Assembly: GCA_029215795.1 (NCBI GenBank)
Contig: JARDYH010000007.1
Location: 98,595,263 to 98,659,262 of the forward strand
DNA: 64,000 nucleotides
DNA from: Anniella stebbinsi
Lineage: Eukaryota > Chordata > Lepidosauria > Squamata > Anniellidae
Reading direction: 5' to 3'
A model generated the notes under the pieces. The model was not told where the DNA came from. It worked only from the letters and a program-made list of their open reading frames with translations, and searched no databases. Both the position numbers and the translations under genes were made by a program. Below are positions 11,006-21,174 of this stretch, in pieces; position 1 is the stretch's first letter; each line of letters begins with the position of its first letter.

Positions 11006-13251
11006 ACGTTTCTTCTCCACTCTACCTTCCCATTGGAAGTTCACTTGATATTCGGAGGGCCCTCACCTTTTACTTGCAACACATGGCTTCATTCTGAGCC
11101 TCCCCACAGTTGTTCGTATGTTACTCTGGAACAAAGAAAGGGCACTTTCTGTCTCTGCAGCATTTTGAGCTCCATCACACCAGCGATTTATCGCACTCTT
11201 TCCATGCCTAGTATGTGGTTTGCAGCGCAATGCTCACATGACGTTGTCCCTGTGCAGCACTCATCTTGCCTCATTTTATTTTGGTGCAGGGAAAGTCTGG
11301 ATTATTTCCCCCTCTTGCTTTTTCTTTTGTTGGGGGCGTGTGCTAGTGGAGTCTTGCTGACGAAAGGGGAGGGCAGGGTGGCTCTCCTCCTCCTCCAGCA
11401 CGTCCTTGTACAGACTTGTACTTAGTCGGTTGAATGGACTTTTTACTGCTCTAACCCCACCCCCCATTGCCCGCAGAAACGGAGCCCAGATGAAACCTTA
11501 AATCAGTAAATAGCTAGACATCAAAGCCAGAGCGGGGGGGGGGGGAAGAGCCCACATCCACCAGAGTACCACAATCAATGAACTGGAGGAGGAAGAAGGG
11601 GTGGGGTGGGGTGGGGTGGAAGAGCAAACAAGCAAAAATGCATGTGAAAGGAACCGTGTGTGAGGGAGCCCTTCACATGCTTATGAAATGGAGGTAAAAA
11701 ACTTGGAGGCAAACCAGGGGGGGAATAGGTTGGATGGAGCCCTTTGCTTAATGAGTCGAGTCAACAATATGTCTGACATACCAACTTGCACATCTTCTGA
11801 CCCCTCCCCCCCTTCCAAGATGTACACAGCCACTTGACTACAGCTGTGCTGCCTTTCTCTGCAGCATCCCACTTCCACAGGTGTGCATGGTGACCTGGGC
11901 TAAGCCCTGCCCTTGCATCAAACACTACCATTTGGATACTAGAACACATATGGTCCTCTCTACTACTTCCCTCCTCCAGTGAGTTTGCTTCCCAGTCACC
12001 CATGCGCGTGAGTCACAAAGACCACAAAGAAGGGCAGGTTGCTTTGAGTGGTCATCAGTGAAGTCACGCAACATACCCTCCTTCCCATGTTGATAGCCCA
12101 CTCTTCATTTATTTCTCTGCTATGACAGACTTGGAACTGAGTGGAAGGTGGGAGCCATGCCTAGAGCATGTGCTGGGAGGACGGGCAGGAATCCTGCCTA
12201 AAACTCTGTGTCTGAATTCGCAGATGAATTGAAGAAGTCTTGAATAATTGGTTACAGGTAAGCAGCAACCTGTCCTTGCTTACAGACAGCACAGGTAACA
12301 ATAAATGTTTTAGTGTTTAACAGGACACTTCCTGGCACTACACACCCCTCCCCTTTCTCAGTATTGGTTGCCAATTTGAGGGTGGAGAGCAAACTTTCAA
12401 CAGCTTGGAGTGGACAAATATGTTTGCCTTCTTTTGTTCACAAAAAATCATGGCTGCCAGTAAGAAAATGTGTGTGTGTGTGTGTGCTCGTTTGTGTGTG
12501 GGTGGTTATTTTAAGTGGGAGGAGGGGCATCTCAGCTGGTGCGAAGACTGATGTCCAGGGTCACACCGTAACCCATGGACATCACGTTGCCTAATCCCAG
12601 GTTAAAGAGAGACATTCCTGGAGCTTGTATGGTATCATATCACTGATTGCAGGAAGCAAATCTTTTTCACTTGAGCTACAAAAGTGAGTTTGGGAAGAGA
12701 CCTCGAAGCAGCAGCCAACAACTAATGACACAATTGGCTTGAACTGGAGTACAAGATTAACAGCACAACCTATTCCCCAGTGAGCAAGATTTAGAAAAAG
12801 ATGGCATCATCATGTGTCATCTAGATGAGATCATAGTCCCTAGTAGATTAATGAATTCTCCACCCTTCCCTAGATACTTTTTTGACCTTGCAGTTGAATT
12901 CATGTTGTTTGGCACTGAACCTTAAAGGTGTGGTCATAATGCAAACAGCTTTGTTTTAAAAATCGACTGCTTTCTCCTGAGTCAGGACTGCTTGTCAAAT
13001 ATTGCAACAATTCAACAAAATGCAAGGGACTTATATAGATAGCATATTTTCAGAGACATGGAATTCTATTACAAATTGATTTACTTTTCAGGGATTTCAT
13101 AGCATTTTAGGAGGTACTTGCTAAAATCCAACAGGCCCTCCCAAAGGGCAACCATTGTTCTGCAATAAAAGATGCACACATTGTTGATGCCTGCCTCTGG
13201 CAAACTACTGAACAGAGTCCATGTTATTGGTGATGATAACATTTAACGAAG

Positions 13252-13316
<65 letters not shown>

Positions 13317-13357
13317 TATGTATGTGTGTTATATATATTCAAAAAGGGTGAGCATAT
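11006..13357. other. No gene recognised; unclassified, partly repetitive
   Basis: Short overlapping frames only. About 11670-11745 resembles, in the same orientation as the minus strand of 41130-41215, the words GAAATGGAGGTAAAAAA and GCAAACCAGGGGG, so part is an interspersed repeat. (GGGGT)n-like and poly-G runs occur at 11540 and 11600, and (TG)n at 12472. Confidence 0.5.
13249..13316. repeat. (TA)n(CA)n microsatellite
   Basis: A TA run passing into a long CA run, the same composite type as at 3504. Confidence 0.95.
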
Positions 13358-13440
13358 ACTGGCTATGTTCGGACGACACAGTAGTCAGCCATGTGTTAAT
13401 AGTGAATTCCACAGATGACTATTTAGGGGGTACTCTGCGC
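13358..13440 (+). mobile_element. Half copy of TTCGGACAACAC-type MITE
   Basis: Begins TGGCTATGTTCGGACGACAC and includes GGGGGTACTC, as in the complete copy at 55904-56129. The other end is missing where L2-like sequence begins. Confidence 0.6.
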
Positions 13441-13479
13441 CCCACCCAAGGATGGGACATGCATGTCCCTAGGAGCACG

Positions 13480-13930
13480 TGGGGCAATAATAAAACAAAT
13501 ACATTTAAAACACAGTTAAAAAGCACAACCCAAACAAAATAAAACCAGCAGCTAGCCCAACAGACCAGCTTACATGCCAAAGACTTAGTTGACACGAAGC
13601 ATTTTTGCCTGCCAGAGGAAGGCCAGCAGAGAGGGGGACCCAACCACAGTCAGCAGGGAGTTCCGCAACCGAGGAGCATCCTAGAAAGCCCTCTCTTGTA
13701 TCACCACCTAATTTACCTCTGAAGGCAGTGATATGAAGAGAAGGACCTCCCCTAAATATCCCCTGAGGAGGGTTGTATGGGAGAAGGCAGTTTTTAGGGA
13801 TGCCTGGTCCCAAGCCATATAGCTGTTTCATAACCAGCACCAGAATTGTGTCTAGAAACACAGCAGTAAAAGCTGTTGTAACAAGGGAATCCCATCTCCT
13901 CCTTGTAACCAGCAACTGAGTGGGCAACTG
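13480..13930 (-). mobile_element. Diverged antisense L2-like LINE 3' part
   Basis: The minus strand gives LYGLGPGIPKNCLLPYNPP and a degenerate AELPADCGWVPL-type ending, similar to the C-terminal L2 region (GLGP.YL..RLLPY.P). Many indels. Confidence 0.6.
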
Positions 13931-14052
13931 TGACCCGTTGGTGGCTTACCACACCATAGAATAATATATTTCCGTTAATGGATTTGCAGTCTGAAATCTC
14001 CTCAGCCCTATCTGCATCTTTGTATCCCACTAGGGCTATTGGTGGATGGCAC

Positions 14053-14087
14053 TCTTAGCTTCGGCTATGGGGCGGTATATAAGTGTA

Positions 14088-14129
<42 letters not shown>

Positions 14130-14131
14130 TT
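14053..14131 (+). mobile_element. L2 family A tail inserted in copia RNase H region
   Basis: AGCTTCGGCTATGGGGCGG followed by TATATAAG and a (TAA)n run. Copia sequence occurs on both sides. Confidence 0.8.
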
Positions 14132-16512
14132 TTAATCGTCCAGTCCTCTTCAGATATCTTGCTACTCTTTTGACTTCAGTTCAATTTCTTTGGCTGAGCG
14201 AGTTAGTTTTCCTGCATAGTATGCCTATTGCAGTGGCTATGTCAGGCCTAGAAGTTGTGGCTAAGTAAAGAAGCTTACCTATACCCTCTCTGTATCTGTT
14301 GTTTTCTGATAGTGGCTCACTAGGTTCCTTGTTTCCATTGGTGTAAGGATTGTATTAGCAACTTTTAGTCCCAGGCTCGCTATCAATTCTAGGACCTTTT
14401 GTTTTTGACTAAGACAATAACTGCCATCTTCTGTATCAATTTGTATGCCTAGATAGCAACTGGCATCGCCTAAATGTTTGACTTCCACCTCTTTGTTTAG
14501 ATGGAGCACAATTTCTGTGCTGCCCTTTTGATTATCATAGCATATAATCAGGCCATTGATGCAGGTCAGCATAAATATCCATCTGCCTTCTCTATGATAC
14601 ATTCGGACATGAAACAAGGGTCCAGCTTTTCCTTGTTTCCTAGCCTTAGCTGACATCTTGCCCAGCTTTTCGTTCCATGCTCTCGCTCCTTGTTTTAAGC
14701 TTGAACATGACATGCTTGTCACTTCCAAATCCTAGGGTTGTTCTATGTACAACTCTTGTTCTATTTTTCCCTGCAAGAATGCAGACTTTACATCAAGGTG
14801 TTCTACGTTTCTTGAAGCTGCTAGGCTTATTATAGCATGTTTCACAGCTGGTGCAATAATTTTGGGAGTAGCCTTTGGTACTGAGCTTGGCCTTGTATTT
14901 CTGTGTCTCCTCTTCTGTACCTCATTTGGCTTTAAGGATCCACTTGCGGCCAAATGCCTTTTTGCCACTAACAGTTTTGTAAAAGTCCAAAGTTCTTTTT
15001 TTTTTTTTTTGCTTTTTGTAGCGTGCCTCTAAGTCTTGTGCAGCCCTTTCCATTTGCTTGCTTCTACTGTGGACCTCTCTTTTACTTCTTTCCATGATGC
15101 TGGTTCTTGTTGTAACAATGACCTTGCAAGATAGGTGAGTCATTTGGCTGGAACTCCTTTGTTGGACCATGATGGGATTTGGTTCAAGAGTATCGTTTGT
15201 TTCCACAGCAACCCCTGGCTCTGCTCATCTGTTTCATCTGCTAGCTGTGTGGGAGCTGCTGCCTGCACTTCCTCATTTGGTTGTGTTTGGGTGTTGGTTG
15301 CATATCTTTGACCTCTTTGCAGTCATCCCCAGCATGGCACTTCCTTCTTTCTTGTTCATCAAAGTACATCACTCTGCATGCAGTTGTCCTGTCTGTCTTT
15401 GGCTTTGGGATTGTGTATCCCTTACTTCATTGAGGGACAGACATAGCCAACCATGATGCCTTCTTCAGCCTGGAGTCCAGTTTGGATGTCTTTTCCTTTG
15501 GAATACGCATATAGACCCAGCTTCCAAACACTCTTAGGTGCTCTGGCCTTGGTTTCTGCTCATGCCACAACTCACAGGGAGTTTTGATAGTGGTCTTGGT
15601 TGGCAGTCTATTTTTTACGTATGTGGTTGTCATTACAGCTTCTCCTCAATGTCTGTCAGGAAAGTCTGTGTCTAGCAGCACTAATGGTGACCATTAGTGA
15701 GCATTTTTTCCCTGCACCTCCATTTTTGTCCTGGAGTGTCTGCAACTGCCTGCGTGTGATGGGATATGTACTCCTCACCATTGACACTTTGGATAGCTTG
15801 AGGCTTCAAGGTGAACTTGTTTGTTACTTTTGCAACATATTCCTTCAGCATATGCACAGTTTGGGGCTTCCTTTTTAGCAGGTAGGTCACTCAGTATCTG
15901 GAAAAATCATCTATAACAGAGTATCTGTTCCCTCCAGCTGAGGCTGGCTGAATGGGACAACACAGATCTGTGTAAATCAGCTCAAGAGGTTTGCTTGAGC
16001 ATCTGTGACTTTGCTTAGGGATAGGTGGCCTGGTGGCTTTCCCTTTTATGCATGTTACACATTTATTGTCACAATTAATGCCACTTCTTGATATCAGTGC
16101 CTCTTACTGAGTCTTTCACCTTCAGAGCTCCAGAACAGCACTCACATCACGATGTGTAAACTGCCGCTGCCACAGTGTAGAGCGATTCTCTGTGGTACAT
16201 TGCTTGGCATTGCTAGCCTGTTGTTCCTGACAGTCTAGTTTGAAGAGTCCATCCTTCTCACAGCCTCTGGCATACATCTGACCGTCTAAAGAAACTGTAC
16301 AGCCTTTCTTATTATTCCAGTGTACATCATCGTATACAGACTTGTTTTCATTTCAGGAATAAACTGTATTTCCTCTGCTGTGATATCATTGCATGCGTTC
16401 TCTGTCTTCCATCTTAGGGCCATCTTTCCTTTACACTCTATGGCAACAGGGTTTTTATCAACTAAATGTAGGCTTCCTTTTGCATCTTCTCTCAGGTATT
16501 TAGCAATAACTG

Positions 16513-16704
16513 ATGAGCCTGGGTTTGTTTTGTTTTTAGGCTTTTTAAAGTTATTATAGTGGTTTTAAATGTGTGTGTGTATATTGTATGTTTTTGCTGT
16601 TTTAATTTTTGTATATTGTTTTTAATTGTTTTAATCTTATGTGAACCGCCCAGAGAGCTTTGGCTATGGGGCGGTATACAGATGTAATAAAATAAATAAA
16701 TAAA
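16513..16704 (+). mobile_element. L2 family A 3' UTR inserted in copia
   Basis: Starts GAGCCTGGGTTTGTTTTGTT, as after the ORF at 6710, and ends GGGGCGGTATACAGATG plus (AAAT)n. A short, severely 5'-truncated insertion. Confidence 0.85.
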
Positions 16705-17110
16705 ACCTGGGCTTAGTGCATGGAATAAAATAGCACCAGAAGACTTGTGACACTGTCAATCAACCATGTATTTTTGGTATTTCATCTTTGGGTTACATTA
16801 AAAGTTCTGTGATCTTTATTTTTATGCTGATTATAATCCTTTTGGCGCTGTGTCCCCTTGGAGGAGTTAAAATTGCTCCAGCATGCCCTCTGGTGGTGGC
16901 ATTTTTTGTTGCATTTAAACATGTGGGTTGCTCCTTGTGTCTGTTTGCTTTGCCTTCATTGGCTTTCAAAATTCCTGCCTTTGGGCTTGTTTTGGGTGAT
17001 CATGTAATTTGAGCCGCTGTGCGTTTCAGCCTCCTCATGAGCCTTTTGTAGTACTACTTCAGAGTAAGCCGAGAAAATCGGCCTTCTCATCCATCATGAG
17101 TGTGGTCTTA

Positions 17111-18280
17111 TTGTGGATCATCTAGGCATTAAATAACTGCAAGACAAAGAGGGCTCAGCGGATGAGCTACCAGGTACATGAAAGCTAGAGGAGGATGTCG
17201 AAGGGGAACTGTGTATAAACCCCTGTGGCCCATCCTACTTTGATGACCCCCACCCCTCCTCCTGCCATATCTCCTCCTGCCCCAAGTCACTGGAATGGCG
17301 GCACCCCCTCCCTGTGTCCCAGTAGCAGAGTTTTCCAAGCACATCCTTACCACAGCAGAACCACCCACCCACCATTCGAACGTACCCTTAACCATTCAAC
17401 ACATCACTCATCGAACAGCCACTCTGAGCCAAACTAATACAATCACAATTCGTAGCTTGTGGTTATAACCAGCTGGTCATATGGATCTAATGCTCCATTT
17501 GATTTATCACAGCAAACAAAGTATGCAGCTGCACTTCTTTGCAGAAAATTAAAAGCAAAACAAGAACTCCCACAATTAATCAGTTGCACACTTGTGAAGT
17601 TGTTTATTTAAAAGCATTGTAAAATAACAGCAACAACACTTACTAGCTGACCATCTAGCCTGGTTGATGACAGTCAGGAAATAGGCCAGACCCATATTTC
17701 TGGCCACTGAGTGAAAGTAGGGAAAAAACATGGTCCAAGTGGTTCTACAGGGTGCAGCGTGTATCAGCTGTGCTAGCGGGCTATTTGTACCCACTAAAAT
17801 CACTAGTGCAATAAATGGGTCTGCAAAATAGAGGCAGAAATTACCAGAGGACTGCAATTTGGTGAGTGTGTCGTGTCATGCGAGTGAGCCAGACGATGCA
17901 AGAATGGGAAGGGGGGGGGGGGAATCCTAATGTAGATTACACTCCCACAAAACCAAAGCAGCTTCAGTCCCACCTCTGACCTGCTATATTGCCAGGTGAT
18001 GCTTTGCCACTGTCTCGCCTTATACCGACCTCTGCAATAAGGGGTGTAATGATGATGTACTACCTTGCAAGGTTGTTGCAAATCACTCGCAGCCTGTAAT
18101 ATTTAGTACGCGTTGCAGGCCTGTCGTAGAACACGCTGCTTAAGGGAGACAAAGGACTGCATTAATATTGAAATGTATACCGGCAGAACTGGTTTCAGAA
18201 GTTAGATGCTCGGTAATGGGGGCGCGGGCAACGAATACTACTAAATTCGAAGTAAGCGCCGCGTTTAAAAGAGAACTTTG
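17111..18280. other. No gene recognised; upstream region of NDUFB4
   Basis: Mostly unique-looking sequence with a poly-G run at 17911. The fraction near 18200 is already CpG-rich. No coding frame of note. Confidence 0.5.
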
Positions 18281-18635
18281 GGCCCCCTCCACAAGAATGC
18301 GCCTTTGCGCCTGGTTCCGCGATTATGCGCATTATCGCGGAGGCGCATTTACTCACAATCCCTCTGCACGGGAGGCGGCGAGAAGCGGCGAAGCGCATTA
18401 AAAGATGCCCAAAAAGCGCTTTCCAGGTAGTTAATGCGCATAATCGCTTGTTCACACAGCGAAAATGCGCTTTAACGGCCGGAGCAAAATAAAAGTCGCT
18501 ATTTAACGCGCGTTCGAAAATGCGCATTATCGGGGAGATAACGCGCCTGTACGCCCGTTTTGCGCTCCGCTCGTGTGTAGGTAAAATTTATAATGAGCCT
18601 TCAAGGCTCATTAAACGCCCCGTGTGGAGGAGGCC
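18281..18635. mobile_element. CpG-rich MITE (CCTCYACAAGA type), copy A, at NDUFB4 promoter
   Basis: Imperfect terminal inverted repeats (GGCCCCCTCCACAAG against GGCCTCCTCCACACG from the other end) enclose characteristic words such as GCGCATTATCG, ATGCGCTTTAACGGCCGGAG and ATTTAACGCG. The same words in the same order occur at 62072-62385 and 63347-63691. A TTG triplet flanks both ends (18278-18280, 18636-18638), a possible 3-base target duplication. It ends about 325 bases before the NDUFB4 ATG. Confidence 0.8.
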
Positions 18636-18959
18636 TTGGCCAGGCCTGGTGGCTTGTCGGCGGACGCGCCGCTGCCCAATCGCAGCAACGGCCGGGGCTG
18701 AGAGGCCTCCAGCGACGTCGCTTCCACCCCGGCGGGGAAGGAGCTGCGGCCGCGGCCTCCTCCCACGGAAGCCGGAAATCCTTCGGGCAGCGAGACCTCG
18801 CACGTGCGCACCCGGCCGGCCCCGACACGCCGAGGAGGAAGAGGAGGCGCTGCTGCTGCTGCTGCTGCTCGCGCGTCGTCGTGGGGAGGGTGAGGAAGAG
18901 GAGGAGGCAGCAGCAGCGCTCTGGGGGAGGCGGCGCGTGGCCTGGCGTTGCCCTTCAAG

Positions 18960-19160
18960 ATGGCCGGGCCCTCCTCCTCCGAGCCCGTGGGCCGGTACCG
19001 GCCGGCGCCTCTGGCCTCGTTGCCGTCGCAGCTGGACCCGGCCGAGTACAGCGCCTCGCCTGAGAGCCGCCGCGCCGAGGCCGAGCGCCTGGCCGTCCGC
19101 GCCCGCCTGAAGCGCCACTACCTGCTGCAGCTCAACGACCCCCGGCGCACGCAGCTGATC
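18960..19160 (+). CDS. NDUFB4: NDUFB4 exon 1 (coding part, 67 codons)
   Basis: It starts at an ATG in the context CAAGATGG and ends in ...QLI before the donor GTAAGTGAGG at 19161. Base composition is extremely GC-rich, as expected for a first exon inside a CpG island. The exon ends on a complete codon (phase 0). Confidence 0.95.
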
Positions 19161-21143
19161 GTAAGTGAGGGCCGGGCCGGGGCGGCAGGGCCGGGGCAGC
19201 TGAAGGGGTCGTGGGCCTGGATGCTCCCCACCCCCCCCACGGACCCGCGCATCTCGCGAAAAAGAGCCCCCTGCGCGAAGGAGACCCCGTCCCCACAGGC
19301 CCCCCTCACTCTCCAGCATGGGCGCGCGCGCAGGGCACGTTTAGAATGACCTTTAATGTCATTTCCCATTCCATTACATAGGAACAGGAGGTCAAGGGCA
19401 GTTGTATTGAAAGGGGAATTTCAGCAGGTGTCGTTTGCATGCATGCAGCACCTGGTGAAATCCCCTCTTAGTCACAACAGCTGAAGCTGCAGGAGCCCTG
19501 CCCTCTTTTGTATCTGGTCACTCTAGTATAGCTCTTGCAGCTTTAACTGTTGTGATGAAGAGGGCATTTCACCAGGTGCTACATGCGTACAAACCACACC
19601 CGCTGAAATTCCCTTTTCTACAAAACTGCTAGAAATATAGGAGCCTTGTCCTCCTTTTCATATGGTCACCTATTTTAATGGGTTACAAAATTCAAACATG
19701 TAATTCCTATCTACCAGCCTCATCGGCAGACATGGAAATCTATCCCTAGATTATGTTGCAGAACTTCCCCATCTTCTGCATTTACCTTTGGCATATGCAC
19801 TTTGTGCTTAAGAATTGCATTGGTTTGTCTATTTTGGCACTATATGGTGTCTTGGGTAGGGCTTGTCATAATGCACAATTAAAGAATGTTCAGTATTCTC
19901 TTTATTTGCTTTAGGATGATCCTGCCATGACTCGTTGGACTTATGCCAGAACTCACAATGTCTATCCTAATTTCCGTGCCACCCCCAAAACTTCCCTAAT
20001 GGGTGCTCTTTTTGGAATAGGACCCATTCTTTTCTGGTGGTATGTCATAAAAAAGGAAAGGGTAAGTTGCATAAGCTTCTCTAGTGACTGACTTTATTGG
20101 TATGTGGGTTGAAACATAAGAACACTTCAAGATTTCTGACAGGCTGTGGGAAATGTATAAAATACATTCCTCTGTTTGTTACAGTTGTTATCCTTCCCAC
20201 CAAGGAGCTTGAATGAGAGCCCACACTTCTCCCAAGTTATTATGTATTTGGAAGAAAAGTGTGGGTGTGTATCACTAACATTGGGCCGAGGCTGTAGAAA
20301 CATTCTGAAGCCCAGTGTCAGAAAAAACATGGGCTAGGTCTGCCTCAGCCAGTCAGTCAAATTCAAACCAATTCAAACGCAATAAGCACAGATTAACAAC
20401 AAGCAATAAAATCTTTACCAACCTACACAGTAAAAGCTGCATTAAATCTTAACAAGGAGGAGTCTAGTCCTCCTGCAGCTTTGTTTAAACTAGGAATCAC
20501 CATCCTAATATGTAAGTACTGCAAAGTTGAAGATGGGGCTGCCTTTGAAGACGGTTCGGAAGCAGCAGCTTGTGCAAAATGCAGCGGCCAGATTGGTGAC
20601 AGGGACCAGAAGGTTCAAACATATAAGACCTACTCTGGCCCGCCTGCATTGGCTGCCTGTATGTTTCCAAGCCTGATTCAAGGTGCTGGTTTTAACCTAT
20701 AAAGCCTTACACGGTTTGGGACCACAATACCTGATGGAACGCCTTTCCTGACATGAACCTACCCATACACTACGCTCAACATCAAAGGTCCTCCTCCGGG
20801 TGCCTACTCCGAGGGAAGCTTGGAGGACGGCAACAAGGGAGAGGGCATTCTCTGTGGTGGCCCCCCAATTATGGAATGATCTCCTCGATGAGGCCTGCCT
20901 GGCGCCAATGTTATTTTTTCGGCGCCAGGTCAAAACTTTTCTTTTCTCCCAGGCATTTTAACAGCTTAAGTTGAGGTTTTAACTGACTTTGTGGCCAGGC
21001 TTAAAAGTTTAAAATGTTTTAAATATCAGCTGTTTATGTTTTATGGTTTAAAATTTTGTATATTGACTTTTTAATGTTCAATCTTTTAATCTTTGTAAAC
21101 CGCCCAGAGAGCTTTGGCTATGGGGCAGTATATAAATGCAATA

Positions 21144-21174
<31 letters not shown>

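Larger units (their letters stand above)
13931..17110 (-). pseudogene. Degenerate Ty1/copia retrotransposon
   Basis: Read right to left on the minus strand: a gag zinc knuckle (KCNKK.HHQRACW, near 16900, one Cys codon disturbed), a protease-like WLIDS (about 16750), the GAG-pre-integrase part (GCEKDGLFKLDCQEQ), the integrase end (YVKNRLPTKTTIKTPCELWH, HLRVFGSWVYMRIPKEK), the reverse transcriptase (VEHLDVKSAFLQGKIEQELY, EVKHLGDASCYLGIQID) and RNase H (GYKDADRAEEISDCKSINGN). The domain order INT before RT is diagnostic of copia. No LTRs were recognised. It is interrupted by L2 tails at 14053-14131 and 16513-16704. Stops throughout. Confidence 0.88.
18180..19360 (+). promoter_or_regulatory. NDUFB4: CpG island and promoter region of NDUFB4
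   Basis: CpG is dense from the 18.2-kb region through exon 1 and drops abruptly after about 19360. No TATA box is evident, as is typical of housekeeping mitochondrial genes. The left third is a MITE copy (18281-18635), itself CpG-rich, so only about 320 bases between the MITE and the ATG are clearly host sequence. A CTG-type trinucleotide run (18850-18870) lies in the presumed 5' UTR. Long open frames here on both strands are GC artefacts. Confidence 0.8.

Noticed and set aside
13249..13316. Direct repeats considered as a CRISPR array
   Set aside because: These are simple dinucleotide repeats in a vertebrate genome; no spaced repeats occur anywhere in the window.
18520..19369. Long overlapping open frames on both strands at the NDUFB4 5' end
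   Set aside because: They arise from very high GC content. Only the NDUFB4 frame from 18960 has family similarity and proper splicing.
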